55,239 nucleotides of DNA. Origin: an uncultured Eubacteriales bacterium. Its GTDB lineage: Bacteria; Bacillota; Clostridia; Christensenellales; Aristaeellaceae. Positions within the stretch are counted from its first letter, which is position 1. Each line of letters begins with the position of its first letter. A model generated the notes under the pieces. That model saw only the letters and a program-made list of their open reading frames with translations, searched no databases and had not been told where the DNA came from. The position numbers were made by a program, and so were the translations under genes. This document shows positions 1 to 7,996 of the stretch, in pieces. The stretch lies in assembly GCA_902790495.1 (NCBI GenBank), contig CADASK010000006.1, positions 1 through 55,239 on the forward strand. The letters are read 5' to 3'.

Positions 1-237
1 GCCCTCCTCCAGGTGGTTCAGCTTCTCGGTGGTCGCCCCCCCCCCCTGGAAGATGATGGTCACCGTGCCGCGCTCGCGGTCATAGTCCGCCACGGTCAGC
101 GGGATGCGCTCGCCCTCGGCGTCCACGCGCAGGATGATAAACTGTCCCGGCTCCGCCTTGCGGGCGATCAGGGGCGCGTCGACCTCCATCAGGGTGACGG
201 TGGGGTTGAGCACCTGCTTTTTGACGATCTTGTTCAT
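1..237 (-). CDS. Sulfide/dihydroorotate dehydrogenase-like FAD/NAD-binding subunit (partial)
   Basis: Only the first 79 residues are inside the window; the rest lies to the left. The start region (MNKIVKKQVLNPTVTLMEV) and the stretch AEPGQFIILRVD, ERIPLTVADYD match the N-terminal FAD-binding barrel of the ferredoxin:NADP oxidoreductase small subunit, the family also annotated as sulfide dehydrogenase or dihydroorotate dehydrogenase electron-transfer subunit. Members pass electrons between NAD(P)H and ferredoxin, usually beside a glutamate-synthase-like partner that I cannot see here. The ATG at 237 is preceded by AAAGGAG. A run of 11 C on the plus strand (36-46) encodes three glycines in frame, where relatives tend to have other residues. 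The family call is fairly safe; the exact partner and electron donor are unknown. Confidence 0.8.
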   Translation of the reverse strand, partial: MNKIVKKQVLNPTVTLMEVDAPLIARKAEPGQFIILRVDAEGERIPLTVADYDRERGTVTIIFQGGGATTEKLNHLEEG

Positions 238-294
238 GTGCGGTTTACTCTCCTTTGGGCAGCTTTTCTGCCCCGTGTCGATGGGGTTGCGCGG

Positions 295-1785
295 TCACAG
301 GCCGAGCCTCAGCCCGTCCTTGATGAGATAAAAGACCATCTCGCCGTCCACCTCCACCGCGTCGTGCATCGCGTCCCAGGCGTACAGGGCCACCGTGTGC
401 TCCACGCTGGTGCGGGTGCGGAAGACCATGCGCGTGTGGGGCGGCGTCTCCGGCTGCCAGTCCGCCGGCAGCGTGCCGGAGACCGTGACCAGCAGCATGC
501 GCTGGTAGGCGTTCTCGAAGGCCTCCCAGGAGAAGGGCTCGCCGCCGCGGGTGACGGAGGCGCTGAGCACCGGGCGGCCGTCCTCGTCGGTGACGAGGCT
601 GTTGTCCGGGTTGACCTGCTGCTCGTAGGTCACAGCGTAGGTCACGGCGCCGCTGTTGTCCGTCACGGTCAGCTCGCGCAGGTTGCTCAGCGAGGTCAGC
701 ACGGGATAGCGGCTGAGGGTGTTCAGCGGGTCGAGGTTCAGGAAGGCGCTGAGGGAGAAGCGGCTCGCGACGTAGATCTGGCCGTCCCACAGCACGTAGT
801 CGGTCAGCTCGGTGCGCTCGCCGCCGACAACCAGCTGAAAGGTGCTCTCCGGGTACTCCGTGATGGCGCTGTCCGCTCCGGTGGAGGTCAGGGAGCCCGC
901 CGCCATGTGGGCGGTCAGCGTCAGGCGCGGATGGTCGAAGCCGCACTGGGCCAGGGACGCCTCGTCCGCCTCCGCCTCCCACGCGCCGAGCACGAAGTTG
1001 GCCAGCGTTGTGCGCAGGTTGGCCACCGCCTCGCCGTCGGCGGGGTAGCGCAGGGGTTCTGTCAGCAGCCAGCGGTCGGCGGCGTCCGCGTCGGTGATGT
1101 CGCCCTCCAGCGTCCACCGGCAGGTGCGCTCCGGCGTGGACAGGGTGATGTCGTCCAGCCGCGCCTTGTGGATCACAGGCTGGGTGACAGCCCGCAGCAG
1201 GGGCCTGGAGACGTTGAGCTCCTCCTCGGTGCCCACGTCGAGGGTCATCAGCCTGCCGTCGCCATCCACGCTGAGGTAATAGTAGGTCCTGTCGCCGTCG
1301 CTCATGCGGTTGCCGACGCGCAGGGTGAGGCGCTCGCCGTCCACGTAGCGCACCTCCACCAGGGCGCGGGGGCTGTCCAGACCGAAGTCTGCGAGGCGGT
1401 CCTGCCAGTCCTCGGCCTTCTCCGCCAGGACGTGCTCCGTCTCCACCTGGGACACAGCCTGCAGGATGCCGTTCACCAGCGTGCGGTCGATGGGGAAGCT
1501 GTCTTCGCCCTGGACGATCAGCTCGTCGCCGTCGCGCAGGGCCACCCAGGATTCGCCCTCCCGCAGGGTCACGCCGACGGCGGCCACGTCCTCCGGCGCG
1601 CGGCTGACGATCACCTGGGCGGGTTCCGCCTCGTGGGCCGTCTCTTCCGTCTCCGCCGGTACCTCCCGCCGGGCCAGTGTCAGCGCGAGGACGAGGCCCG
1701 CCAGCAGCGCGAGCAGGACGATCAGGGCGATCAGCCTGGCCCGCGGGCGGCGGGGCTTCTTCTGCCTGCGCTCAACGCGCAGCAT
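295..1785 (-). CDS. DUF4340 domain-containing membrane-anchored protein
   Basis: A protein of 496 residues with one N-terminal membrane segment (about residues 17-37, ALIVLLALLAGLVLALTL) and a large extracytoplasmic part. The repeated pattern of short beta segments (DGDELIVQGEDSFPID, ADFGLDSPRALVEVRYVDG, LTLRVGNRMSDGDRTYYYL) is typical of DUF4340, a family often found near gliding-type ABC transporter genes; no such transporter is beside it here. The ATG at 1785 overlaps the last 14 bases of the threonine aldolase gene; an in-frame start nine codons upstream lies deeper in that gene and is less likely. The biochemical role is unknown. Confidence 0.75.
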   Translation of the reverse strand: MLRVERRQKKPRRPRARLIALIVLLALLAGLVLALTLARREVPAETEETAHEAEPAQVIVSRAPEDVAAVGVTLREGESWVALRDGDELIVQGEDSFPIDRTLVNGILQAVSQVETEHVLAEKAEDWQDRLADFGLDSPRALVEVRYVDGERLTLRVGNRMSDGDRTYYYLSVDGDGRLMTLDVGTEEELNVSRPLLRAVTQPVIHKARLDDITLSTPERTCRWTLEGDITDADAADRWLLTEPLRYPADGEAVANLRTTLANFVLGAWEAEADEASLAQCGFDHPRLTLTAHMAAGSLTSTGADSAITEYPESTFQLVVGGERTELTDYVLWDGQIYVASRFSLSAFLNLDPLNTLSRYPVLTSLSNLRELTVTDNSGAVTYAVTYEQQVNPDNSLVTDEDGRPVLSASVTRGGEPFSWEAFENAYQRMLLVTVSGTLPADWQPETPPHTRMVFRTRTSVEHTVALYAWDAMHDAVEVDGEMVFYLIKDGLRLGL

Positions 1786-2833
1786 GTTCGGTTTCGCGGC
1801 TGAGCAGCTCAATCAGCGCGTCGATCTCCTCGTCCGTGGTCAGGTGGCAGGTGGCCAGGCGCAGGGTGGTGGTGCCGTCGCTCTCCTGGGACCAGAAGCT
1901 CATCTCGGCCTTCTCGCTCAGGCGCTTGTAGGCCTCGTTCTCCAGGCGGATGAAGATCTGGTTGGTGGGCGAGGGGATGACCTCCCGGATGCCCAGCTTC
2001 CGCAGCCCGGCGCGCAGCCTGTCCGCAGCCCGCATGCCGGCCTGGCCGACCCGCAGGTATAGATCGTCGGTGAACAGGGCGTCGTACTGCATGCCCAGCA
2101 GGAAGCCCTTGGCCAGCAGCGCGCCGTGCTGCTTCACGATGGTGAAGAAGTGGGGCACGAGGTCGGGGTTGGGGAAAACCACGGCTTCGCCGAAGAGCGC
2201 GCCGCACTTGGTGCCGCCGATGTAGAAGGCGTCGCACAGCCGCGCAAGGTCGGGCAGGGTCACGTCGTTCTCGCGGCAGGCGAGGGCGTAGGCCAGGCGC
2301 GCGCCGTCCACGTACAGCGGCAGGTGATACGCCGCGCAGACCTCGTGCAGGGCTTCCAGCTCCGCCAGGGAGTAGAGCGTGCCGTACTCGGTGGGCTGGC
2401 TGATGTAGACCATGCCCGGCATCACCATGTGGTCGCGGTTGTCGTCGCCGTAGTAGGTCTCGCAGGCCTTGCGCACCTGGGCGGCGCTGATCTTGCCCCA
2501 GTCGTTCTTCAGCGGGAGCACCTTGTGGCCGCCGAACTCGATGGCGCCCGCCTCGTGCACCGCGATGTGGCCGGTCTCGGCGGCCAGCACGCCCTGGTAG
2601 CTCTTGAGCAGGGCATCGATCACGGTGGCGTTGGTCTGGGTGCCGCCCACCAAAAAGTACACGGCGCAGTCCGCGGGAGCCTGGCAGGCGGCGCGGATCT
2701 TGGCCTTGGCGGCCTCGCACACCTCGTCCGTGCCGTAGCCCGGGAAGGGCACGGTGCACTGGCTGGCCAGGCGCGCCATCACGTCGGGATGGGCTGCCTG
2801 CTGATAGTCGGATCCGAAATAAAGCTTGGCCAT
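1772..2833 (-). CDS. ltaE: Low-specificity threonine aldolase / beta-eliminating lyase
   Basis: PLP-dependent fold-type I enzyme of 353 residues that splits threonine or allo-threonine to glycine and acetaldehyde. Visible family features are the N-terminal YFGSDYQQAAHPDVM region, the glycine-rich LVGGTQTNATV, the cofactor-binding VDGARLAYAL and the PLP-lysine segment YIGGTKCGALFGEA. Length is normal for the family. The start ATG at 2833 follows AAAGGAATG. It lies downstream of the CapA-like gene and overlaps the DUF4340 gene, so the three may share a transcript. Substrate specificity cannot be read from sequence. Confidence 0.9.
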   Translation of the reverse strand: MAKLYFGSDYQQAAHPDVMARLASQCTVPFPGYGTDEVCEAAKAKIRAACQAPADCAVYFLVGGTQTNATVIDALLKSYQGVLAAETGHIAVHEAGAIEFGGHKVLPLKNDWGKISAAQVRKACETYYGDDNRDHMVMPGMVYISQPTEYGTLYSLAELEALHEVCAAYHLPLYVDGARLAYALACRENDVTLPDLARLCDAFYIGGTKCGALFGEAVVFPNPDLVPHFFTIVKQHGALLAKGFLLGMQYDALFTDDLYLRVGQAGMRAADRLRAGLRKLGIREVIPSPTNQIFIRLENEAYKRLSEKAEMSFWSQESDGTTTLRLATCHLTTDEEIDALIELLSRETEHAAR

Positions 2834-2856
2834 AAGGAATCATTCCTTTCTCTATG

Positions 2857-2875
2857 CAAAGGCGAAGCGCCTTTG
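2857..2875 (-). other. Short perfect hairpin between CapA-like gene and ltaE
   Basis: CAAAGGCG and CGCCTTTG form an 8-bp inverted repeat with a 3-nt loop, 20 bases beyond the CapA-like stop codon and just ahead of the ltaE ribosome site on the minus strand. There is no T-tract after it, so it is more likely a processing or stability hairpin than a terminator. Confidence 0.4.
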
Positions 2876-2895
2876 TCAGCTCTGCGGCCGGGGGG

Positions 2896-4215
2896 TCAGT
2901 TCCCCTGCACCAGCGCGCTGCCCTCGAGGGCCTTGCGCACGTTCTTGAGGGCGGTCTGCATGGCCTGGGCCTGCTTTTGCTCCATGCCGTCCGGCGCGGC
3001 CTGATCCGCGGGGATCAGGCGGTAGTTCGTGGCCCCGTCCTGCTTGTACTGCCACAGGTACATGGGCGTGTAGACCGGCTGGCTCATGGCGACGTTCCCC
3101 GCGGGGTCGAAGCTGACCCGGGTGCGCACCACGGCGCTGGCGACCGCGCCGCTCTCCCGGGCGTCGCTGAGCATGCAGCCGAGGCAGTAGCAGCAGAGGG
3201 TCTGCCGGGTGGCGCCGTCGGGCTTTGGCGAGAAGAGCCATTCCGCGGTCTGCACCCGCCGGGAGCCGTAGCCGATGATGATGTCCGCGCCTGCCTCCGC
3301 GAGCTTCTGCGCCAGCGTCCGCTGGGCCTTGGTGGGCGCGGTCTTGCCCTCGGAGCCCCAGTGCACGGTGACGACGACGAACTGGGCGCCGGCGTCCTTC
3401 GCGGCCCGGACGCGCTCCGGCAGGCTGTCGTCCGTGGGCACGAGGTCGGGACGGCCGTCCCTCCGCAGGGCCTTGGAGCTGGCGGTGGTGAGGCTGGCCG
3501 TGCCGTGGAGCAGGGCCACGCGCAGCCCGCCAATGGTCTGGACGCTGCTCTCCGGCGCAGCGTCCGCCTCGCTCGCGTACAGGCCGAAGGGCGTCAGGCC
3601 CTCCTCCCGCGCCGCGGCGAGGGTGGAGCTTACGCCCGCAGCGCCCTGCTCAAAGCAGCGGCCGAAGCCCAGGGCGATCTGCCGGACGCCCGCGCGCTGC
3701 AGCATCCGCATGACGGGTGCTGGGGCCACGAGCTTGGAGAGCTTCGCGCCGGGCACCACCAGGTTTTCCAGCGAGACCAGCGAGATGTCCCCCTGCAGGG
3801 TCTCCTGGGCGGGCAGGAGGATGTCGGAGAAATCGTACAGCCCGGTGTCCTGATAATAGCCGGACTGGCGCACGTTGGTCTCCAGCGCGACGGTGCCGCC
3901 GAAGGTCAGCGTCAGGGTGCCGCCCCGTGCGGTCGAGGGCACAGTGGTGACAGCAGGCGCTGGGCGGGCCGTGGGCGCGGCGGTGACGGTGGCGGCGCGG
4001 CGGGTGGCCTCAGGCCGGGCGGTCTGGCTGGCCCAGGCCTCCACGGTGTCCACCAGGGCGGCGCTGACGTCCTGCCGCTGGGTCAGCCGGGGCAGCACCG
4101 TGGCAATGGATGCGATCACGGCCAGGGTGATGAGCGCCATCAACCAGCTGCCGAGGGTCCAGCCGCGGCGCTTTTTCCTCTGTTTCCGGGACTCCGGACG
4201 GTGCCGGTCCTGCAC
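2896..4215 (-). CDS. CapA-family protein with degenerate metal site
   Basis: A 439-residue exported or membrane-anchored protein: basic N-terminus (residues about 1-20), one membrane segment (LGSWLMALITLAVIASIATV), a T/A/P-rich linker, then a domain related to CapA (PGA_cap), a calcineurin-like fold linked to poly-gamma-glutamate capsule genes. Retained motifs are LVSLENLVV and VTVHWGSEGK. The family's other metal motifs look lost: GD at the start is FGGTVAL, ANNHxxD is replaced by ALGFGRCFEQ, and GHHPHV is replaced by GYGSRRV. I chose the GTG at 4215, which follows GAAAGGGGG; the longer open frame upstream runs into an intergenic repeat. It may be a non-catalytic binding protein. Confidence 0.75.
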   Translation of the reverse strand: MQDRHRPESRKQRKKRRGWTLGSWLMALITLAVIASIATVLPRLTQRQDVSAALVDTVEAWASQTARPEATRRAATVTAAPTARPAPAVTTVPSTARGGTLTLTFGGTVALETNVRQSGYYQDTGLYDFSDILLPAQETLQGDISLVSLENLVVPGAKLSKLVAPAPVMRMLQRAGVRQIALGFGRCFEQGAAGVSSTLAAAREEGLTPFGLYASEADAAPESSVQTIGGLRVALLHGTASLTTASSKALRRDGRPDLVPTDDSLPERVRAAKDAGAQFVVVTVHWGSEGKTAPTKAQRTLAQKLAEAGADIIIGYGSRRVQTAEWLFSPKPDGATRQTLCCYCLGCMLSDARESGAVASAVVRTRVSFDPAGNVAMSQPVYTPMYLWQYKQDGATNYRLIPADQAAPDGMEQKQAQAMQTALKNVRKALEGSALVQGN

Positions 4216-4238
4216 ACGGCAAACCCCCTTTCGTGAAA

Positions 4239-4268
4239 ACAGCCTTCGCTTGTTTGAAGGAAGGCTGT
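4239..4268 (-). other. Stem-loop in the leader of the CapA-like gene
   Basis: ACAGCCTTC and GAAGGCTGT form a 9-bp inverted repeat with a 12-nt loop. On the minus strand it is followed by TTTTC and then the ribosome site of the CapA-like gene. It could be a weak attenuator or a 5' stability hairpin; neither is shown. Confidence 0.35.
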
Positions 4269-4302
4269 CAGATTCTCCCAAATACCCGTAATAAACTCGG
4301 CG

Positions 4303-4362
4303 GCGAAGGGTTGCAAGGGGCGATCGCAAAGCCCCTTGCCCGCGCCCGCAGGCGCGGAATCC
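4303..4362 (+). repeat. Intergenic double-hairpin element, copy 1 (short form)
   Basis: Begins GCGAAGGG and ends GCGCGGAATCC. Hairpin 1 is GCAAGGGGC / GCCCCTTGC around the loop GATCGCAAA; hairpin 2 is CCGCGCC / GGCGCGG around CGCA. It lies between minus-strand genes, so the element is antisense to the surrounding transcripts. The stem differs from other copies at both paired positions. Confidence 0.9.
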
Positions 4363-4392
4363 TATTCTAGCGATAAGCGAGATTAATACGCT

Positions 4393-4503
4393 TTAGCGCG
4401 CGAAGATCACAGCGCCGACGACCGAGAGCAGCATCAGCGCGGCCAGCGCCAGCGCCACCACGCGCGTGGCGGTCTTCTTGCGGTCCTGATGGGTCTGAGC
4501 CAT
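4393..4503 (-). CDS. 36-residue single-pass membrane protein
   Basis: Reading frame MAQTHQDRKKTATRVVALAL followed by AALMLLSVVGAVIFAR, 36 residues. It has a short charged N-terminus and one hydrophobic helix that runs almost to the C-terminus. The start has a near-perfect ribosome site (GGAGG, 9 bases before ATG), and the gene begins 5 bases after the CNNM-type gene ends, so the two are cotranscribed. The size and plan recall the small Prli42/DUF4044 membrane peptides of Bacillota, but I cannot claim homology from so short a sequence. Function unknown. Confidence 0.65.
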   Translation of the reverse strand: MAQTHQDRKKTATRVVALALAALMLLSVVGAVIFAR

Positions 4504-4508
4504 GGAAA

Positions 4509-5798
4509 TCAAGCCTCCTTGCTTTCATGCGCGGAGGGGATCTCCGCAGCTTCGTTGTCCTCGGGTTCGGCGCGGCTGACGCGCACCTTGGTCACTCGGC
4601 GGCGGTCCATGCCCACCACGGTCACCTGGTAGCCTTCCTCGGTGAAGGCGGCCCCCACGGTAGGGATGCGGCCCAGCATCTCGGAGGTCCAGCCGCCAAC
4701 GGTGTCCGCCTCGTAGTGGTCCTCCAGCTTCAGCCGCTCCAGCAGCTCCGCCAGGGGCAGGCTGCCGTCCACGACCATGGAGCCGTCCTCCAGGGCGACG
4801 ATGGCCTCGTTCACGTCGTCGTGTTCGTCGTAGATTTCGCCGACCAGCTCCTCCAGCACGTCCTCGATGGTGACGATGCCCTCCGTGCCGCCGAACTCGT
4901 CCAGCACGATCACCAGGTGGGTGCGCGTGGACTGGCACAGGTGCAGCAGCTTGGAGATCTTGAGGGTCGCCGGGGCGTAGACCGGGGGCACCATCACACG
5001 GCGCAGATCCCGCACGCCCTCGTGCAGGGCGGAGTAGAGATCCTTTTCGTGCAGCACGCCGACGATATGGTCGAGATCCTCATGGTAGACCGGCAGGCGG
5101 GAGTAGCCGCTCTCCCGGAAGAGGGTCTGGGCCTCCTCCATGGACAGGGTGTCCTCGATGGCGGTGACGTCCACCCGGGGCGTCATGATGTCCAGGGCGT
5201 CCTGGTCGATGAACTCGATGGCCGAGCGGATCAGGTCGCCCTCGCGGCTGTCCATGCCGCCCTCCTGCTGGGCCTCGTCCACCATCGTCATCAGCTCCGC
5301 CTCGATGGGCATCGCGTTCTCGCGAGGCTTGAAGATGCGCGCGAGCATCCGCCGCCATACCGAAAACAGGGCGTTGACGGGCGTGAGCACCGTGATCACG
5401 GCGTTCAGCGGGGCGGCGACGCCCATGGCCACCTGCTCGGCGAACTGCTTGGCAAGGGTCTTGGGGGAGATCTCGCCGAAGAGCAGGATCACCAGGGTCA
5501 TCACCACGGTGGAGACCGTGGGGCCCAGCGGGCCGACCCAGCCGGTGAAGAGCACGGTGGCGATGGAGGTGCCGGCGATGTTGACCAGGTTGTTGCCGAT
5601 CAGGATGCCGGTGATAAGCCGGTCATAATCGTCCGCCAGCGCCAGCGCGCGGGCAGCCTTGCGATCCCCGTCCTGGGCCAGGGTCTTCAGCCGCACCCGG
5701 TTGACGGCGGCGTAGGCCGTCTCCGAGGCGGAGAAGAAGGCGGACAGCGCCACACACAGCGCCAGTGAGATGACGAGGATCATAACAGAAGACCCCAT
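4509..5798 (-). CDS. CNNM/HlyC-CorC family membrane protein (hemolysin-type)
   Basis: 429 residues. The first about 190 form a DUF21/CNNM membrane domain (AFFSASETAYAAVNRVRL, ITGILIGNNLVNIAGT, LLFGEISPKTLAKQFA), followed by two CBS domains (MTPRVDVTAI and GVLHEKDLYSA; then THLVIVLDEFGGTEGIVT) and a C-terminal CorC/HlyC transporter-associated domain (VDGSLPLAELLERL). Relatives act in magnesium or cobalt efflux, with CBS domains sensing nucleotides; the old hemolysin name is not supported functionally. The ATG at 5798 gives the normal domain start and follows AAAGGAAAA; longer forms would overlap the upstream spacer. All expected domains are present and full length. Confidence 0.9.
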   Translation of the reverse strand: MGSSVMILVISLALCVALSAFFSASETAYAAVNRVRLKTLAQDGDRKAARALALADDYDRLITGILIGNNLVNIAGTSIATVLFTGWVGPLGPTVSTVVMTLVILLFGEISPKTLAKQFAEQVAMGVAAPLNAVITVLTPVNALFSVWRRMLARIFKPRENAMPIEAELMTMVDEAQQEGGMDSREGDLIRSAIEFIDQDALDIMTPRVDVTAIEDTLSMEEAQTLFRESGYSRLPVYHEDLDHIVGVLHEKDLYSALHEGVRDLRRVMVPPVYAPATLKISKLLHLCQSTRTHLVIVLDEFGGTEGIVTIEDVLEELVGEIYDEHDDVNEAIVALEDGSMVVDGSLPLAELLERLKLEDHYEADTVGGWTSEMLGRIPTVGAAFTEEGYQVTVVGMDRRRVTKVRVSRAEPEDNEAAEIPSAHESKEA

Positions 5799-5854
5799 GG
5801 TAAACCAGTTTTCCTTTCGTGATAACGCGCCGTGAAAGCGCGGGATATGGTCGG

Positions 5855-6316
5855 TCAGTCTGGACGGACGTGGGCTTTCTCCAGGGCCAGCAGCCGCGTC
5901 TTCACCTCGGGCCCCCAGGCGTAGCCGCTGACGAAGCCATGGGCCCCGATGACGCGGTGGCAGGGGATGAGGATGCACACGGGATTGCGGTGGATGGCCT
6001 GGCCCACGGCGCGGGCGGCCCCGGGCTTGCCGATGGCGCGGGCCACGTCGCCGTAGGTGACGGTGACGCCGTAGGGAATGGTGGCGATGGCTTGCCACAC
6101 GGCCTGCTGAAAGGGCGTCCCGCCGGGCCTGAGCGGCACGGTGAAGCGCCGAAGCGCGCCCGCAAAGTAGGCCTGCAGCTCCCGCTCACAGTCGCGGAGC
6201 ACGGGATCGTCCGGGGGCTGTGGCGGAGCGTCCGTCGGGTGCAGGGCGGTGACGGCCCCGTCCTCGGCGGTGACCAGCAGCTGGCCCACCGGCGAGGCAA
6301 AAACGGCGCGGCTCAG
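5855..6316 (-). CDS. ogt: Methylated-DNA--protein-cysteine methyltransferase
   Basis: Suicide DNA-repair enzyme that moves a methyl group from O6-methylguanine to its own cysteine. The acceptor motif ILIPCHRVIG is present, with the upstream helix-turn-helix segment TPFQQAVWQAIATIPYG and YGDVARAIGKP. The first ATG/GTG/TTG candidate is GTG at 6289, but family-like residues continue upstream of it (AVFASPVGQLLV). The only initiator-like codon that restores them is CTG at 6316, which overlaps the rsfS stop codon and has GGAG 11 bases before it. I therefore place the start at CTG, giving 153 residues; the conservative model is 5855-6289. Function is secure, the start is not. Confidence 0.85.
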   Translation of the reverse strand: MSRAVFASPVGQLLVTAEDGAVTALHPTDAPPQPPDDPVLRDCERELQAYFAGALRRFTVPLRPGGTPFQQAVWQAIATIPYGVTVTYGDVARAIGKPGAARAVGQAIHRNPVCILIPCHRVIGAHGFVSGYAWGPEVKTRLLALEKAHVRPD

Positions 6317-6675
6317 GCCGGATCACTCTCCAGATTCAGGGTGATGCGGTTCTTGCCGTCGTCCCAGAGGCGCTCCAGGTTGTAGTAGGCACGCTCATCC
6401 TGGTGGAAGATGTGCACCAGCACGGTGGCGTAGTCCAGCACGATCCAGCGGCCCTCGTTCAGGCCCTCGCTGCGGCGGAGGGTCAGGCCCTCCTTCGCCA
6501 TGAAGTCGTCCACCTCGTCCGCCATGGCCTTCACCTGGTTGGCGTTGCGGCCGGACGCGATGATCATGTAATCGCAGATGACGGTGAGGCCGCGCACGTC
6601 CAGCGCGACGATGTCCTGGGCTTTCTTATCGCTGAGCGCCGATGCCAGCTTCTGGATCAATTCCTGTTCCTGCAT
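6313..6675 (-). CDS. rsfS: Ribosome silencing factor RsfS
   Basis: 120 residues of the Iojap/RsfS family, which binds ribosomal protein uL14 and blocks joining of ribosomal subunits when nutrients are short. Family features are KAQDIVALDVRGLTVICDYM, IIASGRNANQVKAMADEV and the C-terminal GRWIVLDYATVLVHIFHQDE with YNLERLW. The start ATG at 6675 has GGAGG eight bases upstream. It lies just downstream of the nadD-yqeK fusion, which is the usual neighbourhood for this gene in Bacillota, and overlaps the ogt start. Confidence 0.95.
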   Translation of the reverse strand: MQEQELIQKLASALSDKKAQDIVALDVRGLTVICDYMIIASGRNANQVKAMADEVDDFMAKEGLTLRRSEGLNEGRWIVLDYATVLVHIFHQDERAYYNLERLWDDGKNRITLNLESDPA

Positions 6676-6740
6676 GGAACAACCTCCTTTGAGTGTAGGA
6701 TGGGAAAAAACGTATGCGTCAGCAGCCGGGGGAGGCTGCG

Positions 6741-7964
6741 TCATTCCTTGGCTTCGGCCTGGGAGCGGCCGCTGTTCTCGGGCAGGCTCCTGAGCCAGGC
6801 GACGGTGTCCAGCGTCTGGTGGTGGATGGGCTTGCCCTTGCCGCTGACATAGGCTATGGTGCCCTCCATGGAGGTCAGCACGGCGCGCTCCAGGGAGAGC
6901 GGGGCCATGATGCGCACCTTGTCCAGCAGCGGGTAGGAGGGCCTGCCCGGCTCGATCTTGTCGGCGAGGTAGACCACCAGATCCAGCCGGGACATGCCGA
7001 CCTTGCCGGTGGTGTGGCAGGCGATGGCGGCGAGGATCTCGGGATCCTCCACGCCGTAGACGTGCTCCGTCATCCACGCGCCGGCGACACTGTGCAGCAG
7101 CGCGCCGCTGGCCAGGGTTTCCTTGTCGCTGGTGAGGGCGTGGTCGAGGGCGATGCGCTGCATGTCCTTTAGGGGCAGGCACTTGGCGCAGTCGTGCAGC
7201 AAGCCCGCGATCTCCGCCTTGCGGTCGTCCACATGGTGGACACGGGCGAGGTTGCGGGCGATGAAGGCCACGCCAAGGGTGTGGGCGAAGCGCTTCACGG
7301 TCAGGTCCCGGAAGAGCTGCTCCATCCACTGCTCGGAGCGGGGATCCACCTCGGGCGTGCCGTAGAGGCCGCGGGCGTGGCAGTAGGCGCGGACAGCCGG
7401 GTTGATGAGGCCGGTGGGCGCGTCGCTCGCCAGGGCTTCCCGCAGCTCGGTGGAGGAGACGTCGACGGGCTCCATCGTCAGCGGACGGATCTTCGCGCCC
7501 AGCCCCTCCAGCAGCGCGCGCTCGGCGCGGACGGCGGCAGGCGCGTGGTCGGTGCGGCGCGGGCACACCAGGAAGGTGCACAGCCCCAGCACCTCGCGCC
7601 AGCGGTGCCAGTTCCGCAGCTCCATCAGCGTGTCGGTGCCGATGATATAGTACAGCTCCGCCTTGGGGTTTTCCCCGCGCAGGGCGGTCAGGGTGTCGAA
7701 GGTGTAGGTCGTTCCCTCGCGGTCCAGCTCCATACGGCAGGGCTCGAGGCCCTCGATGCCCTCGGCGGCGGCGCACACCATGCGCCAGCGATCCTCCTTC
7801 GGGGCGATGCCGGTCTTGTGCGGAGGGACGCTGTCCGGCAGCAGGAGCACCCGCGTCAGTGACGCGCTCGTGAGCGCGCACTGGGCCATGGCGATGTGTC
7901 CCTGGTGGATGGGGTTGAAGGTGCCTCCGAGGATACCGATGCGTTCCTTTGCCGCTTTTGCCAC
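6741..7964 (-). CDS. nadD: Fused nicotinate-nucleotide adenylyltransferase and YqeK-type HD hydrolase
   Basis: 407 residues with two enzymes in one chain. Residues about 8-200 are NadD, which makes deamido-NAD from nicotinate mononucleotide and ATP: nucleotidyltransferase motif GGTFNPIHQGHI and the closing VSSTELREAL. Residues about 215-390 are a YqeK-type HD domain, which cleaves diadenosine tetraphosphate: KRFAHTLGVAFIA, AGLLHDCAK, LLHSVAGAW and VYLADKIEPGRPS. In many Bacillota these are adjacent separate genes; here no stop or restart is visible between them. The start is GTG at 7964 after GAAAGGAAG. A promoter and a terminator of the preceding operon lie directly upstream. Confidence 0.92.
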   Translation of the reverse strand: MAKAAKERIGILGGTFNPIHQGHIAMAQCALTSASLTRVLLLPDSVPPHKTGIAPKEDRWRMVCAAAEGIEGLEPCRMELDREGTTYTFDTLTALRGENPKAELYYIIGTDTLMELRNWHRWREVLGLCTFLVCPRRTDHAPAAVRAERALLEGLGAKIRPLTMEPVDVSSTELREALASDAPTGLINPAVRAYCHARGLYGTPEVDPRSEQWMEQLFRDLTVKRFAHTLGVAFIARNLARVHHVDDRKAEIAGLLHDCAKCLPLKDMQRIALDHALTSDKETLASGALLHSVAGAWMTEHVYGVEDPEILAAIACHTTGKVGMSRLDLVVYLADKIEPGRPSYPLLDKVRIMAPLSLERAVLTSMEGTIAYVSGKGKPIHHQTLDTVAWLRSLPENSGRSQAEAKE

Positions 7965-7996
7965 AGGTTCGCTTCCTTTCTGGTCGTTACACCCTC

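Noticed and set aside
4216-4329. N-terminal extension of the CapA-like frame, and similar extensions elsewhere
   Set aside because: The extension reads through the intergenic element and gives a peptide pattern (RARAKGFAI type) repeated wherever an element lies in a frame; ribosome sites support the inner starts.
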